A DNA stretch of 64,000 nucleotides from Quercus robur (lineage: Eukaryota; Streptophyta; Magnoliopsida; Fagales; Fagaceae): positions 13,969,282 through 14,033,281 of the forward strand of contig NC_065535.1 in NCBI RefSeq assembly GCF_932294415.1. The letters run 5' to 3'. The position numbers and the translations under genes are program-made. The notes beneath the pieces are model-generated. The model worked only from the letters and a program-made list of their open reading frames with translations. It was not told the origin of the DNA and searched no databases. Numbering within the stretch: position 1 is the stretch's first letter; each line of letters begins with the position of its first letter. Below are positions 11,092 to 21,060 of this stretch, piece by piece.

Positions 11092-11490
11092 CTACCTTAT
11101 TCCCTGATTAGTCCACAATGCAAGAATGCCTTTGGAAACCTCAGTCCCAAACACCATCGAAAACAACTGCTTCGCTTCCTCCTGCGATAGCTCCTTCCCA
11201 AAATTCACACTCTCCACTCCCAATTCCTTCTCTTTCTTCTCAACCTTCGACACCGAACCCAAACCCGAGCCGGCCAAGCTTAAATCAGAGCCCGTCCTGA
11301 CTGCCAGCATTCGCTTCTCAGTAGCAGCGGCCATGAGCTCCCACTGTAAACGCTGGGGCGACTCGTCTGGCGAGACAGCTGGAGCTCCGGCTGGTGTGTC
11401 CCTTGGCTTGCTTCGCTTGGGCTCAGGTGGAGAGTGCTGCATACTCACCCTTAGAGCGATCCTCAAGTCCTCCTCTTCCTTATCCGCCAT
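11092..11490 (-). pseudogene. Captured first exon of a UIM-containing, MINDY-like deubiquitinase gene
   Basis: The minus-strand frame from MADKEEEDL runs 132 aa (an in-frame ATG eight codons upstream gives 140). Residues 5-18, EEEDLRIALRVSMQ, match the ubiquitin-interacting motif (acidic run, central L..AL, then S). The C-terminal part, ELSQEEAKQLFSMVFG then EVSKGILALW, resembles the start of the MINDY/FAM188 catalytic region. The catalytic GGPC-type motif expected just downstream is absent. The frame ends GIR-stop where ataag/gtagtg looks like an exon-intron junction: the stop comes from a retained splice donor. So genomic DNA, not cDNA, seems to have been captured. It sits between MULE TIRs. 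Family identity is from memory of motifs; fragment status is strongly supported by context. Confidence 0.65.
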
Positions 11491-12041
11491 TGAAACCCTA
11501 AGATCCGAATTCAAAGAATCTTCAAAGCGAAATCAACGAGTCGTACAAATTAGGGCTCCGATATCCAATAAATTTGAAGTTATTGCATACTTATAAGTCC
11601 ATAATTGAATCTGGGTTTGCTCTTTCATGCTGGGTTTGATGTCTTTGATATTCAATTTGGGTTTGCTCTTTGATTCTGGATTTGATGTCATTGTTGGGTT
11701 TATTTCTTGATTTAAGAACATTGAAGAACATGTTCTTATGTTCTTAGATCTCAATGCATGTAATTTTTTGTTTTTAATTTTTTTTATTTAATTAAAATTA
11801 ATAAATTTTTTTTTTTTAATTTAGATGTTAATGTGGCATTTTTTAATGCCAAATAGATTTTTTTAATTATTATTTTAATGTGCTGTCAACCACGTCAGTT
11901 TTTTCTGTTAGTTGGGTGACGGTAAGGACTTAAATGTCACGTGTTAATCGGTTTAAGGACTAAAAGTGGTAAAATGAAAATGTAAGGACCAAAATAAAAA
12001 AAAAGAAGTCAAAATGTAGAGACCAAAAGTGTATCTACGCC

Positions 12042-13049
12042 ATATTTATAACAAGAAATAACAGCACAAAGTGAAATATTTAAGTTCCCTTACCATGAGT
12101 AACAAACTTTTTCCCTCAATTGACTTGTATAGAAGCAGTAGCATAGTTGGTTTTAAAAATCTAGAGGCCAAGAATTCGATAAATTATTTTTTACATCGGT
12201 GTATTACACCTCCCTATTCACATAAATATGAATCATATATACTAGAACCATATGTGGGATTTATTATTATGATTTGAGGAAAATGTAATAGCCCGCCCTT
12301 ATTTAGCTCGGATCATAGAATTAAAAGGTGCTTCTAGTGATCTCAAATGGCCCTTGGTAGAGCTGTAGGGTTTTTTTTTTTTTTTTTTTTAATTGATTGA
12401 ACATTTAGTTGGGGTTAAAAGAGATGCAAATAGTGTTGCATTTTTCTTATTAAGTTTGCTTTTACAAATATCTTCTGTTTATCATAATAAGTTTTATTTA
12501 TTTATTTATTTATTTATTTTTTTGGAGTGGGAGATAATGAACCTTAAATATCTTGTAGGAGATGTCAACCAATTAAGTTACAAGACTCTTAACTATTTAT
12601 TCTTCCTTCTTCAATTTGAAAGAGTTGAAAAAAGATGGTGGTTGTGGTTTGTATGTTTAGTGAAATAGTGCATTAAAATAAAAAAAAAACCTCAGATGGC
12701 TTAGAACCAAACTTTCTTGTCACTTTAGCTCATAGTAAAGTTGGACACTTGAGAATGGCTAGCCCATGGAAGGGCTGAGACTATGAGAAGTGGGAACCCC
12801 AGGCTTGAATTATTGCACTATGCCCAATAGCCCTAACCAATCAAGCAAAGTTTTGGCCCCGTTGGATCAATTTTTGTTAAGCCGAGTCCTACTTTGAAGG
12901 TCTGCCCTTTAAATTATTCTTTCAATACAAATACTTTCTGCTGCCGCGTTCTGGCCCCACCCCACTCTCTGTCTCAAGAAAAGGATAGAGAAAGTGGGAA
13001 AGTGACAAAAAGGTTAATACAACCCACTTTTTTTGTACGGTCAAAAACA
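12042..13049. other. Shared spacer of block copy 1, no gene seen
   Basis: Aligns with 47493-48334. It holds a poly-T run (12371-12390) and (TTTA)n near 12489. About 210 bp (12418-12627) is absent from copy 2. A 68-aa ORF occurs in both copies (12071-12277 and 47517-47723), but nothing beyond the recent duplication suggests that it is coding. Confidence 0.6.
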
Positions 13050-13990
13050 AAACAAAGAATGCACATATCAAACTCACACAAAGAAAGAGAGTGTGTTTGT
13101 ATGAGTGAGAGAGAAAGAAAGCAAGCAAGCAAAACCCAAAACACTGTTTGAGATGATATTCTTTTGTTTTTTTGATGGGGTTTGAGATGATGTTCGATGT
13201 GCCTAGAATCCTAGATTAACATCCCCCCTTCATAGTGATTCTAGAAGTTCTATTCTACATACGTGACAGCAACAATTCACAACAAAACAAAGAATGCACG
13301 TATCAAACTCACACAAAGAAAGAGAGTATGTTTGTGTGATTGAGAGAGAGAAAGCAAGCAAGCAAAATCCAAAACACTGTTTGAGATGATGTTCTTTTTT
13401 TTTTTTGATGGGGTTTGAGATGATTTTCGATGTGCCTAGAATCCTAGATTAACATCCCCCCTTCATAGTGTTTCTAGAAGTTCTATTCTATGTACGTGGT
13501 AGCAACAATTCACAACGAAACAAAGAATGCACATATCAAACTCACACAAAGAAAGAGAGTGTGTTTGTGTGAGTGAGAGAGAAAGAAAGCAAGCAAGCAA
13601 AACCCAAAACACTATTTGAGATGATGTTCTTTCGTTTTTTTGATGGGGTTTGAGATGATATTCGATGTGCCTAGAATCCTAGATTGACATCCCCCCTTCA
13701 TAGTGATTCTAGAAGTTCTATTCTACGTACGTGACAACAACAATTCACAACGAAACAAAGAATGCACATATCAAACTCACACAAAGAAAGAGAGTGTGTT
13801 TGTGTGAGTGAGAGAGAAAGAAAGCAAGCAAGCAAAACCCAAAACACTATTTGAGATGATGTTCTTTTTTCTTTTTTTTTTGATGGGTTTGAGATGATGT
13901 TCAATGTGCCTAGAATCCTAGATTAACATCCCCCCTTCATAGTGATTCTAGAAGTTCTATTCTATGTACGTGACAGCAATAATTCACTCT
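13050..13990. repeat. Four tandem copies of a ~234-bp unit
   Basis: The landmark gaatgcac recurs at 13058, 13292, 13525 and 13760 (periods 234, 233 and 235). Each unit has a caaactcacacaaag stretch, a GA-rich run, caagcaagcaa, and cctagaatcctaga followed by acatcccc. Block copy 2 has one unit (48335-48530), so amplification followed the duplication. The short ORFs over the array (13698-13904 minus and 12922-13128 minus) are by-products. Confidence 0.9.
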
Positions 13991-14482
13991 ATCACCTCAG
14001 CATATAAGAAAAATATTTTCCCATTAATTATAGTCTAAATAAAAATTTTAGAAAATTAAAATCAAGAAATACATAAAATAGCCTTGCTATAGAAAATTGT
14101 CATTTCTAACAATTTACTATAGCAAATAAAGTTATAAAAAATTGATTTTTTATTTGGTTTCTCTCTCTTCTTTCATTAATATGCATTTACTCTTTTTTCA
14201 AACCTCTCTCTCTCTCTCTCTCTTCAAACTTCACTCTTGCCTCGCCGATGTCTCCCTTTTCCTTTCTCTAGCTCAAACTCCGTCAATAAAATGTGTTGAG
14301 ATCAACGACGTGATATCTAGGTTCATAGGTTTTATGAGTTCTAAGTTGCTGGGTATTTTGGTGGTGGGTTGTTTTGTTGTTGCTGGTGGTGGTGGGTCAT
14401 TAGGGTGGATTCAATGATCTGTGGCTTTGGATTAAGATGGTTGAGATTGGATTTTGGGATGAAATCAGGTAGTGGGTTGTGG
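13991..14482. other. Shared spacer, no gene seen
   Basis: Aligns with 48531-48980. It holds a (TC)n run near 14204-14222 and G/T-rich sequence; no supportable ORF. Confidence 0.5.
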
Positions 14483-14490
14483 CTTGCGAT

Positions 14491-15570
14491 TAGAAATGGC
14501 AACGGGTCAAGTTTGGGGCGAGTTTCTTTATGCCTGAACCTGACCCACCACCCACCCCTTGAAACCTGAACTCGCCTCGTTAATTGAACGGGTTTTTTTT
14601 TAACCCCCAAACCTACCCCGTCGAGTCCCCGCGGGCCCCTCCCTGCCACTTCAGGGCTTAGTCTGAAGCCCCTAATTGGTGGCCTAATCCATGACCCAAT
14701 AATATAAATAATAATAATAAATAAATAAATAAATATATCAATTTTATGTTTTTTAGATTTATGATTTTCCTTTCAAAATCATAAACACAAACACAAACAC
14801 AAGGCCCAATCTATAAATAAAGAAGAAAAAATCAGTATTAGTGTGTTACACAAACCCAAATACAGTTCAAGATGAAATAATAAAAAAATAAAATGTAAAA
14901 CACTAAAACACTCCAAAATCAAAACCACAAAATAGCTAGAAACCCAAAAAAAATCCCTCATTTTTCCAATCAAGGCCAAACCAAAACCACCACAACTACG
15001 GTGACCCATCTGCTCAAAGTGCAGTAGACCCAACATAATGTGTCTCTGCGAAAAATGCCGGCTTAGCCCATCCTAGCAAAGACCCAAATCGTAACCATCC
15101 AACACCCCCATGAAGCTCACCACAAGCTTTCTACTATACCAGTCCTCGCCAAACGAATACATCACAAAAATGGTGATTAGGGTCATTCTTCAATTGAGAT
15201 TCTATTGGAAAGTGAGAGTGAGGGTGGTTGAGAGTGAGGGAGAGGGAGGCGGCGGTAGTAAGTGAGAGTGAGAGTAAGGGAGAAGGAGCCTGTTGAGAGA
15301 GTGATTAGGGTTAGGGAACTGAAATTGAGAAATGGGAAAGTTAGAGCAGTATTTATACTTAGGGTTTTAATTTTTTTTTAATATTATATATGTATAAGGG
15401 TTGGGTTCGGGGCGGGTATGCATAATACCCGCACCCTACCCGAACCCACTATAGGTTAGGTTTTTAAAACCCAAACCTACCCCGTTTGCTTTGTGGGTCG
15501 GGTAAAATCCGCCCCATCAATGTTAGGCCGGGTCGGGTACCCGCAGGTTAGGCAATTTTTGCCATTCCTA
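14491..15570. mobile_element. Non-autonomous hAT element, copy 1 (ancestral to the duplication)
   Basis: 1080 bp with TIRs TAGAAATGGCAA / TAGGAATGGCAA, flanked by a perfect 8-bp duplication cttgcgat (14483-14490 and 15571-15578), the hAT signature. The subterminal regions are rich in gggtcgggta-type words on both sides. No transposase ORF. The same element lies at 48989-50084. Confidence 0.9.
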
Positions 15571-15578
15571 CTTGCGAT

Positions 15579-17721
15579 TGTGACAATAGGTTGTGGGTTA
15601 TTGGGTTCTTGTTTATGGGTTGAAATCAGACTTCTCTCTCTCTCATTTGTGGGTTCTCATTTTATGTCTTTTTTACTAGTGGTGGTGAAGGCTGGCAATG
15701 GGTGTGATTTTTTTTTTTTAACTGGTGGTGGTCGTGGCTGGCAGTGGATGCGAGTTTACTACGTTGAGAAAATGTGGTTTGTGATTGTTTTTGCTTCAGA
15801 GAAGAGAAAGAGATGGAGAAGAAGATAGAGAAAGAGACATAGAGTATGAATAAAGAAAGAAAAAAAAATAAAGAAAGAATATTTAAATGAAGTGGTAAAA
15901 AAATCGAACCTTTGATATTTGGTATATTGTAAAATGAGGTGTTAAAATAGATAAAGTAACTTTTTGAGTTGCTAAGAACATTCACAATATTGGTGGTGCT
16001 AAAATTGCTAAAATGCTATTTTAACACACCAAATATTACCTTCTCAAAACACACACACACACACACACCAAATATTAAAAGGCGTGCTACATTGGTGGTG
16101 GTATATCTAAAATTTTTAGCAATCTGTAAACAGTATACTGCCATCTTTGCAAGTTTATTATAGCTCTAAAGGGGAAAAAAAAAAATTCACTATGGGTGAC
16201 CTTTTATCAACAAAAAATTATCCTCCCTCTTATTCTTTTTTTTTTTTTTTTTTCCTCTTTCTATCTTTCTCTCTTTTTGCTCTCACCCTAGCCCTCTTCT
16301 CTTGACTAAATCAGTAAGGGGATTTAGGTTTTTGTTTGGGTCAGATCAAAGCTCCATGGATTACTTTGGGTTTGGGTTTCGCTAGGATGACGGTGACGAT
16401 GATAAGTTGTGGCGGTTTATGATGGGTTTCTTTTTTTAATCAGATTTACAGTGGGTTATGGGTGTTTATGGCAATGGGTGGTGGCCAGTTTCCTTGACTA
16501 TGGTTTATGTGTTTTTTTATTTGATTTGGGTTTTATGAAGGCTTGTGGTGGTGCTTGGTTGTGATTTTGGTGGTTGGTGGTGAGTTTGTGGAGGTAGTGG
16601 GTGGTGAGTTATGAGGGGTGGTAGCTTTAGATGAGAGAGAGAGAGAGAGATCTGATCTACGATTTTGGTGGTTTTGGGTTTTAGTTGTGGCGGCGATGAT
16701 GGTGGTGCACGGGTTGTGGCGGTTTTGTGGTGTTTTTTTTTTTTTTTTTCCTTTAAATTAGAGTTGCGATGGTTTTTGGTGCATTTGATATGGAATTTTA
16801 TTGGGACGGTGAGTTTATGGCCATGGGTTGTGGCAGTTGGTTATGCTAGTAGTGGGTTATGCGTGGTGGTTGTGGTTGTGGTTGGTTGTTCTTGCTTCAG
16901 AGAAGAGAGAGAAAGAGACATAGAGGAAGAATAAAGAAATAATATTTAAATGAAATGATAAAAAAATAGGAACTTTGATGTTGGGTGAATTGAAAAGTGA
17001 AGTGTTAAAATAGATAAATTTATCTTTTTGAGACGATAAAAACTAAATTTTTTATTGTTGTATATATAAATATATACAAGATAGATTGTATATATAAATA
17101 TCACACACGCTCCACACGTGCGATGAAACTCTTTTTTTATTTTGAGTTTTATGTAATTTTTCAATTTGAATTTATCTATTGTTAGTGAGATTACATAGAA
17201 AGGGATTTTTAAGAAACTAAAATTTAGGATTTGAAAAGAAGTAAATTGCTAGGTTTAGAGTGTGTTAGTTTTTAGGAAAAAAAAAATGTATCAAACGTGC
17301 AAGAAATATATTTAAATAAGAGAAAGAATGTGTGCTGATTTTTAGAAAAAAAATTTCTCTAGTAGTTTTTTTTTTTTTTTTTTGAATTTTGTTAAATTAC
17401 AATTTTAACCAATTTTATTTTTTAAGAATAATTATTATCTATTTAGATTAGGGGTATTTTTGACATTTTTATAGTCATAACTAACTTTCTAAATCCTCTT
17501 AATATATAGAGATACCAAAAGGTGCCAATTGAACAAAAATGTGTCTATTGTAATGTCATCCTTTGGATTGAATATATGTTAAAAGTGCTTATCGAACCAA
17601 ACAGTGCATATTATTGAAAGGTCACAACCCTTTGAGTTGGATATATATTAAAGGTGTCTATTGAACCAAAATGTGCCTAGTTATTGATGGGTCATAATCT
17701 TTTGGGTATAAATAGTAGTTC
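15579..17721. other. Shared spacer with simple repeats, no gene seen
   Basis: Aligns with 50093-52213. It contains (CA)n at ~16050-16068, (GA)n at ~16635-16651, long poly-T runs, and two MITE-like stretches around 15970-16110 (attggtggtg near both ends) and 16940-17030. Short ORFs such as 89 aa at 16665-16934 are G/T-rich and differ in frame between copies. Confidence 0.5.
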
Positions 17722-17726
17722 ATACT

Positions 17727-18712
17727 TGATAAGCCAAAAATGTATTAACCCCTTTGGTAACTTAATTAATTAATTAGTCAAGTGAATTAATTAGATTCAA
17801 TTACATGCAATAAGTATGATAACACAAACAAATCACCAACTAAGTTAAATGTAGCGGAATATAAATTTGACAAAGGTGATTTGTTTACGAATAGGGAAAA
17901 CCACCGAGGCAAAATCCCACCGGGAGAATTTAAAGTCACCACTCCTGAAAATCCACTATTATCAAAATAAACGGTTACAAGTAAAAGGAATCCCAATACT
18001 TAATATCGACCTACAGTTGAACCCTTATTCCAATACCCAATTGGACTTGTAATGTAGCGGCAATCTCTCATTTCAATGCACCGCTCCCAGTACATGATTA
18101 ACCAATAATGCACGGATTCCAATACGTGACTAACATACCAACTTGAGGAAGATGTTGACTACAAAGTTTTTCAGTTCATCCAACAATGAAGATCAAGAAG
18201 CTCCTCAAAACCCTTGGCACAAAGATGCAGTAGTTTCTACAGAGAATATGATGAACTAAGGGAAATTATCTCCGATCACAATATACATGTATTATCACTT
18301 TGCTTCAAGTTGCATCCATGTGACGGCCCTTAAAATTATCCTTAAATATGTCTAAGGTTGTGAGAAAAGAAACTCTACACAAATACTCATGAATATGCAT
18401 GAAATCATATCTAGAAATTCTAATTTCGTAATTCTTGACAAATACAGCTGCTGTCGAGATTCTGTTGAGGTTCAACATTAAACCTCGATAGATATGATTC
18501 TATTGAGATATCTGTCGAGTTTTAATTAACAACACTTCTTCACTTGTTTCTTGGTCAGACTTGCATGGTTTCAATACTAAACTTGAACACTTGTTTCTTG
18601 AAGTACTAAACCCATCCTAGATCTACTCAATTATAAGTAAAGTGCGTTTTGTCAAAGGATTAGCCAATTTACATAACATGTGTTTCTAACAATTCTCACA
18701 TATGTCCTAACA
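17727..18712. mobile_element. Solo LTR, copy 1 only
   Basis: 986 bp, TGATAAGCC...GTCCTAACA, between 5-bp duplications atact (17722-17726 and 18713-18717). The uninterrupted site is at 52214-52218 in copy 2. No internal region follows, so it is a product of LTR-LTR recombination. A motif such as caaaatcccaccggg suggests a Copia-type LTR; the family is not certain. Confidence 0.9.
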
Positions 18713-19273
18713 ATACTCGTTTGGTAACTACTTAATGAACTTCCCCTCTCTCAAATCTTCTTAGAAACACAAGAAATCCAGTGGGTCTCTTCTCCAAAAA
18801 ATTTACTATTTATAGAATCTAATAAATTTGGTTGTATCATGGGAATAAATTTGTAGTAACTCTTTAACAACTTTTGTGTGGGGGCAAATATTGTCTAAGG
18901 ATAACATTCAATTGTGCCTCCAAATCAATCAAATTTTGTTTGTCTACTAGATCATTTTGTTCTTGCATTATTACTCCTTGAATTTCCTAACATTTAGCAC
19001 CACCAATATACCACCAATATGAATGCTCTCTACTTAGATCTCTTATTCTTGTAGGCATTCAACCTACCTCTCTCTTCCATTTAGGGGTTGTGTTGGGAAA
19101 AATTGTATATAACTGTGAATAAATTTTATCAAGCACAGCGGAAGCATAACCACACAAAAACACAAAGATTTACGTGGAAACTCTTTCTCCTTGAAGGGAA
19201 AAAACCACGGGACAAATGCCGAATAATTTCACTATATCAAATAGAGATTACAACACTTAGAGATATAACTTGA

Positions 19274-19276
<3 letters not shown>

Positions 19277-19329
<53 letters not shown>
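19277..19329. repeat. Poly-A tract, 53 bp
   Basis: Uninterrupted A run inside the LTR. Its true length is vulnerable to sequencing error. It causes a poly-F ORF on the minus strand that should be ignored. Confidence 0.85.
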
Positions 19330-19333
<4 letters not shown>

Positions 19334-19947
19334 ATTTTTCTTTTCACTCACAACTCTCTTTCTCATTGTGTATTTTCTCTTACCCTCTCTATTTTTCTCT
19401 TCTCTTTTGCTTGCTCTCACTCACACAGTTCTTCAAGACTGCACTAGTCCTCAGTCTCACTTGCTGGGACTTCTCTTTTTTCCAGGGGCTTCACATCTTC
19501 ACCCCTGGGACTTCACTTCTTCAGCCCATCTTCACTGGCCAAATGGCCTCTCTATTTATTTCTTCATCTTTTCCTTCTTTTCTTCCTTTCACACTCTTCA
19601 CATCAAGTCACAATAAATGCAAGCCAACTTATCTTGACTTTGCTTCAACCAATTTCTTTTCTTTAGCTCTCCCTTAGCCGAATGACCCTTGCCTTTTGTT
19701 TCTTTCTTTTCTTTCTTGCTTCCTTCCAACGCGTCTCACAAGTTTAACATCATGTCTTCATTTATGTGGCTTGACTTTTGTACATCCCTTCATAAATGTT
19801 GCTAGACTTTTGTACATAATTATAGAGGAAAAGATGAACTCAATTTCTTCTCTTTCGGACAAGCTTCTCCAGCATGTTCAATTTGCTTTGCTGACTTTTT
19901 GACAATTTTTCAACAAGCTCATTAAATGAGCTAAGACAAAGTGTGGG

Positions 19948-20528
19948 TAGAGCCGGCTGAACTTTAGATGTAAAAATTGATTCAATCGTTTAAGGCCCCA
20001 TTTGTAATAAAAAAAATATATATATATAATATTTATCTATATATTTTAACTAAAAAAATTTTAAGTACTTTTTTTTATAAATAAAATGCATTAAAAAGAT
20101 CACATTGTATCATAAAAGGCCGAATTCTGCACAATAACCGTGCACAGTACAGAATACTGCATACAACTTGATAGGACAAGACTGCACAATATTATGTACA
20201 CGGTGCAATCTTGTCCACAAGGCCCAACACATCACAAGGGCTATTGGCCTAAGATAAGTTGGCCCCCACTGGCCCCGCAATGAATATGTTATCATATCTT
20301 TTTTTTTCTTTTTTTTTTTAATACAAACTTTTACTTTATCAATTATTATAAATTATCACATCAATTAATTATTTGATGTATATCAACTCATTTGTATTAT
20401 AGTGATACTAATTTATTGAACCATGTAATAAATTAATTTTTATACGTGTAGGTTTAGACTTTAAAGTTTTTTAAAAAATCCACTTAAAATTTTCGCTTAA
20501 AGCACCCAAAATTGTTGAGTCGGCCCTA
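19948..20528. mobile_element. Probable hAT-type MITE nested in the LTR
   Basis: Ends TAGAGCCGGCTGAAC (19948) and, inverted, TAGGGCCGACTCAAC (20528). Flanks agtgtggg and tgtgtagg agree at 6 of 8 positions, compatible with an aged 8-bp duplication. The interior is AT-rich with a GC-richer stretch at 20120-20280; no coding. Confidence 0.6.
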
Positions 20529-20568
20529 TGTGTAGGCTGGAACATAGTGTAGTGCACCCAACAGGTTG

Positions 20569-21060
20569 GACGAGGTACATCAACTACAAAAACAAACAAA
20601 AAAAAAAAAAAAAAAAATGATACTTAGATTGGTGGAAAGTTGAAGATAATTGGGCAAGGTACATCAACAACAAAAAAATAAAAATGATACATAATTAGAT
20701 TAGTGGAAAGTTGAAGATAGAAAAATGAGTAGTTTTTTCAACACTATTATTATAGACTGAGAAACTTTGAAGAGCACGTCAGGCAAGTTGCTTCCCTCCA
20801 CGCAATTAATTCACGCTGGCCACCTAAACTCGATATTCTTCGGCATTGATGATGAGGAATTAGTGGACTTGCTATTTGCTTAGAAGCACATCTAAAATAG
20901 TCCTTTACTCGATATTCCTGGAGTACTGTTGCCGTGCTTAAAAGTTGGTCGAATTCTTTTTATGGAACAATTCAGAAAGCCCTCGAAACCAATTTATTCT
21001 TCTGCTAAGCAATAAAAGCACCACCACTTCCACAAAGAACGATATAGAAACTACTATCAG
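20569..21060 (+). promoter_or_regulatory. Upstream region of the first MSL gene
   Basis: About 490 bp conserved with 52601-53095, including the 300 bp directly before the ATG (ctcgatattcttcggcattg and similar). An aataaaagc word at about 21009, 50 bp before the ATG, is the best TATA-like candidate. A poly-A tract (~20597-20617) varies between copies. This is the proximal sequence that insertions left alone in both copies. Confidence 0.4.

Larger units (their letters stand above)
8984..12041. mobile_element. Mutator-like element with long TIRs and a captured gene fragment (Pack-MULE)
   Basis: Termini GGCGTAAATGCACTTTT (8984) and its inverted match at 12041 open long TIRs of several hundred bp. 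The left arm is 8984-9249 plus 10851 to ~11090; the right arm is ~11590-12041. Flanks atatatata (8975-8983) and atatttata (12042-12050) form a 9-bp target-site duplication with one mismatch. Copy 2 has the uninterrupted AT tract at 47456-47492. No transposase is present. The centre holds an exon-like ORF resembling a host gene on the minus strand. The left arm was later split by the nested element at 9250-10850 and has a ~66-bp internal tandem duplication around 10940-11080. Confidence 0.87.
19091..20563. mobile_element. Solo LTR with TGTTGGG...CCCAACA ends, copy 1 only
   Basis: 1473 bp including a nested hAT-like element. 5-bp duplications ggttg flank it (19086-19090 and 20564-20568); copy 2 keeps the single site at 52596-52600. 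The first 200 bp resemble Copia LTR leaders (gcggaagcataa, then ggaaactctttc). A 53-bp poly-A run lies at 19277-19329. Confidence 0.87.

Noticed and set aside
12071..12277. 68-aa ORF also present at 47517-47723
   Set aside because: Similarity is expected from the recent block duplication; the flanks are equally conserved, so there is no evidence of coding constraint.
13050..13990. CRISPR-like array
   Set aside because: Plant nuclear DNA, units of 234 bp repeated whole with no unique spacers.
19232..19420. 62-aa minus-strand ORF with a poly-F stretch
   Set aside because: Produced by the 53-bp poly-A tract inside an LTR.
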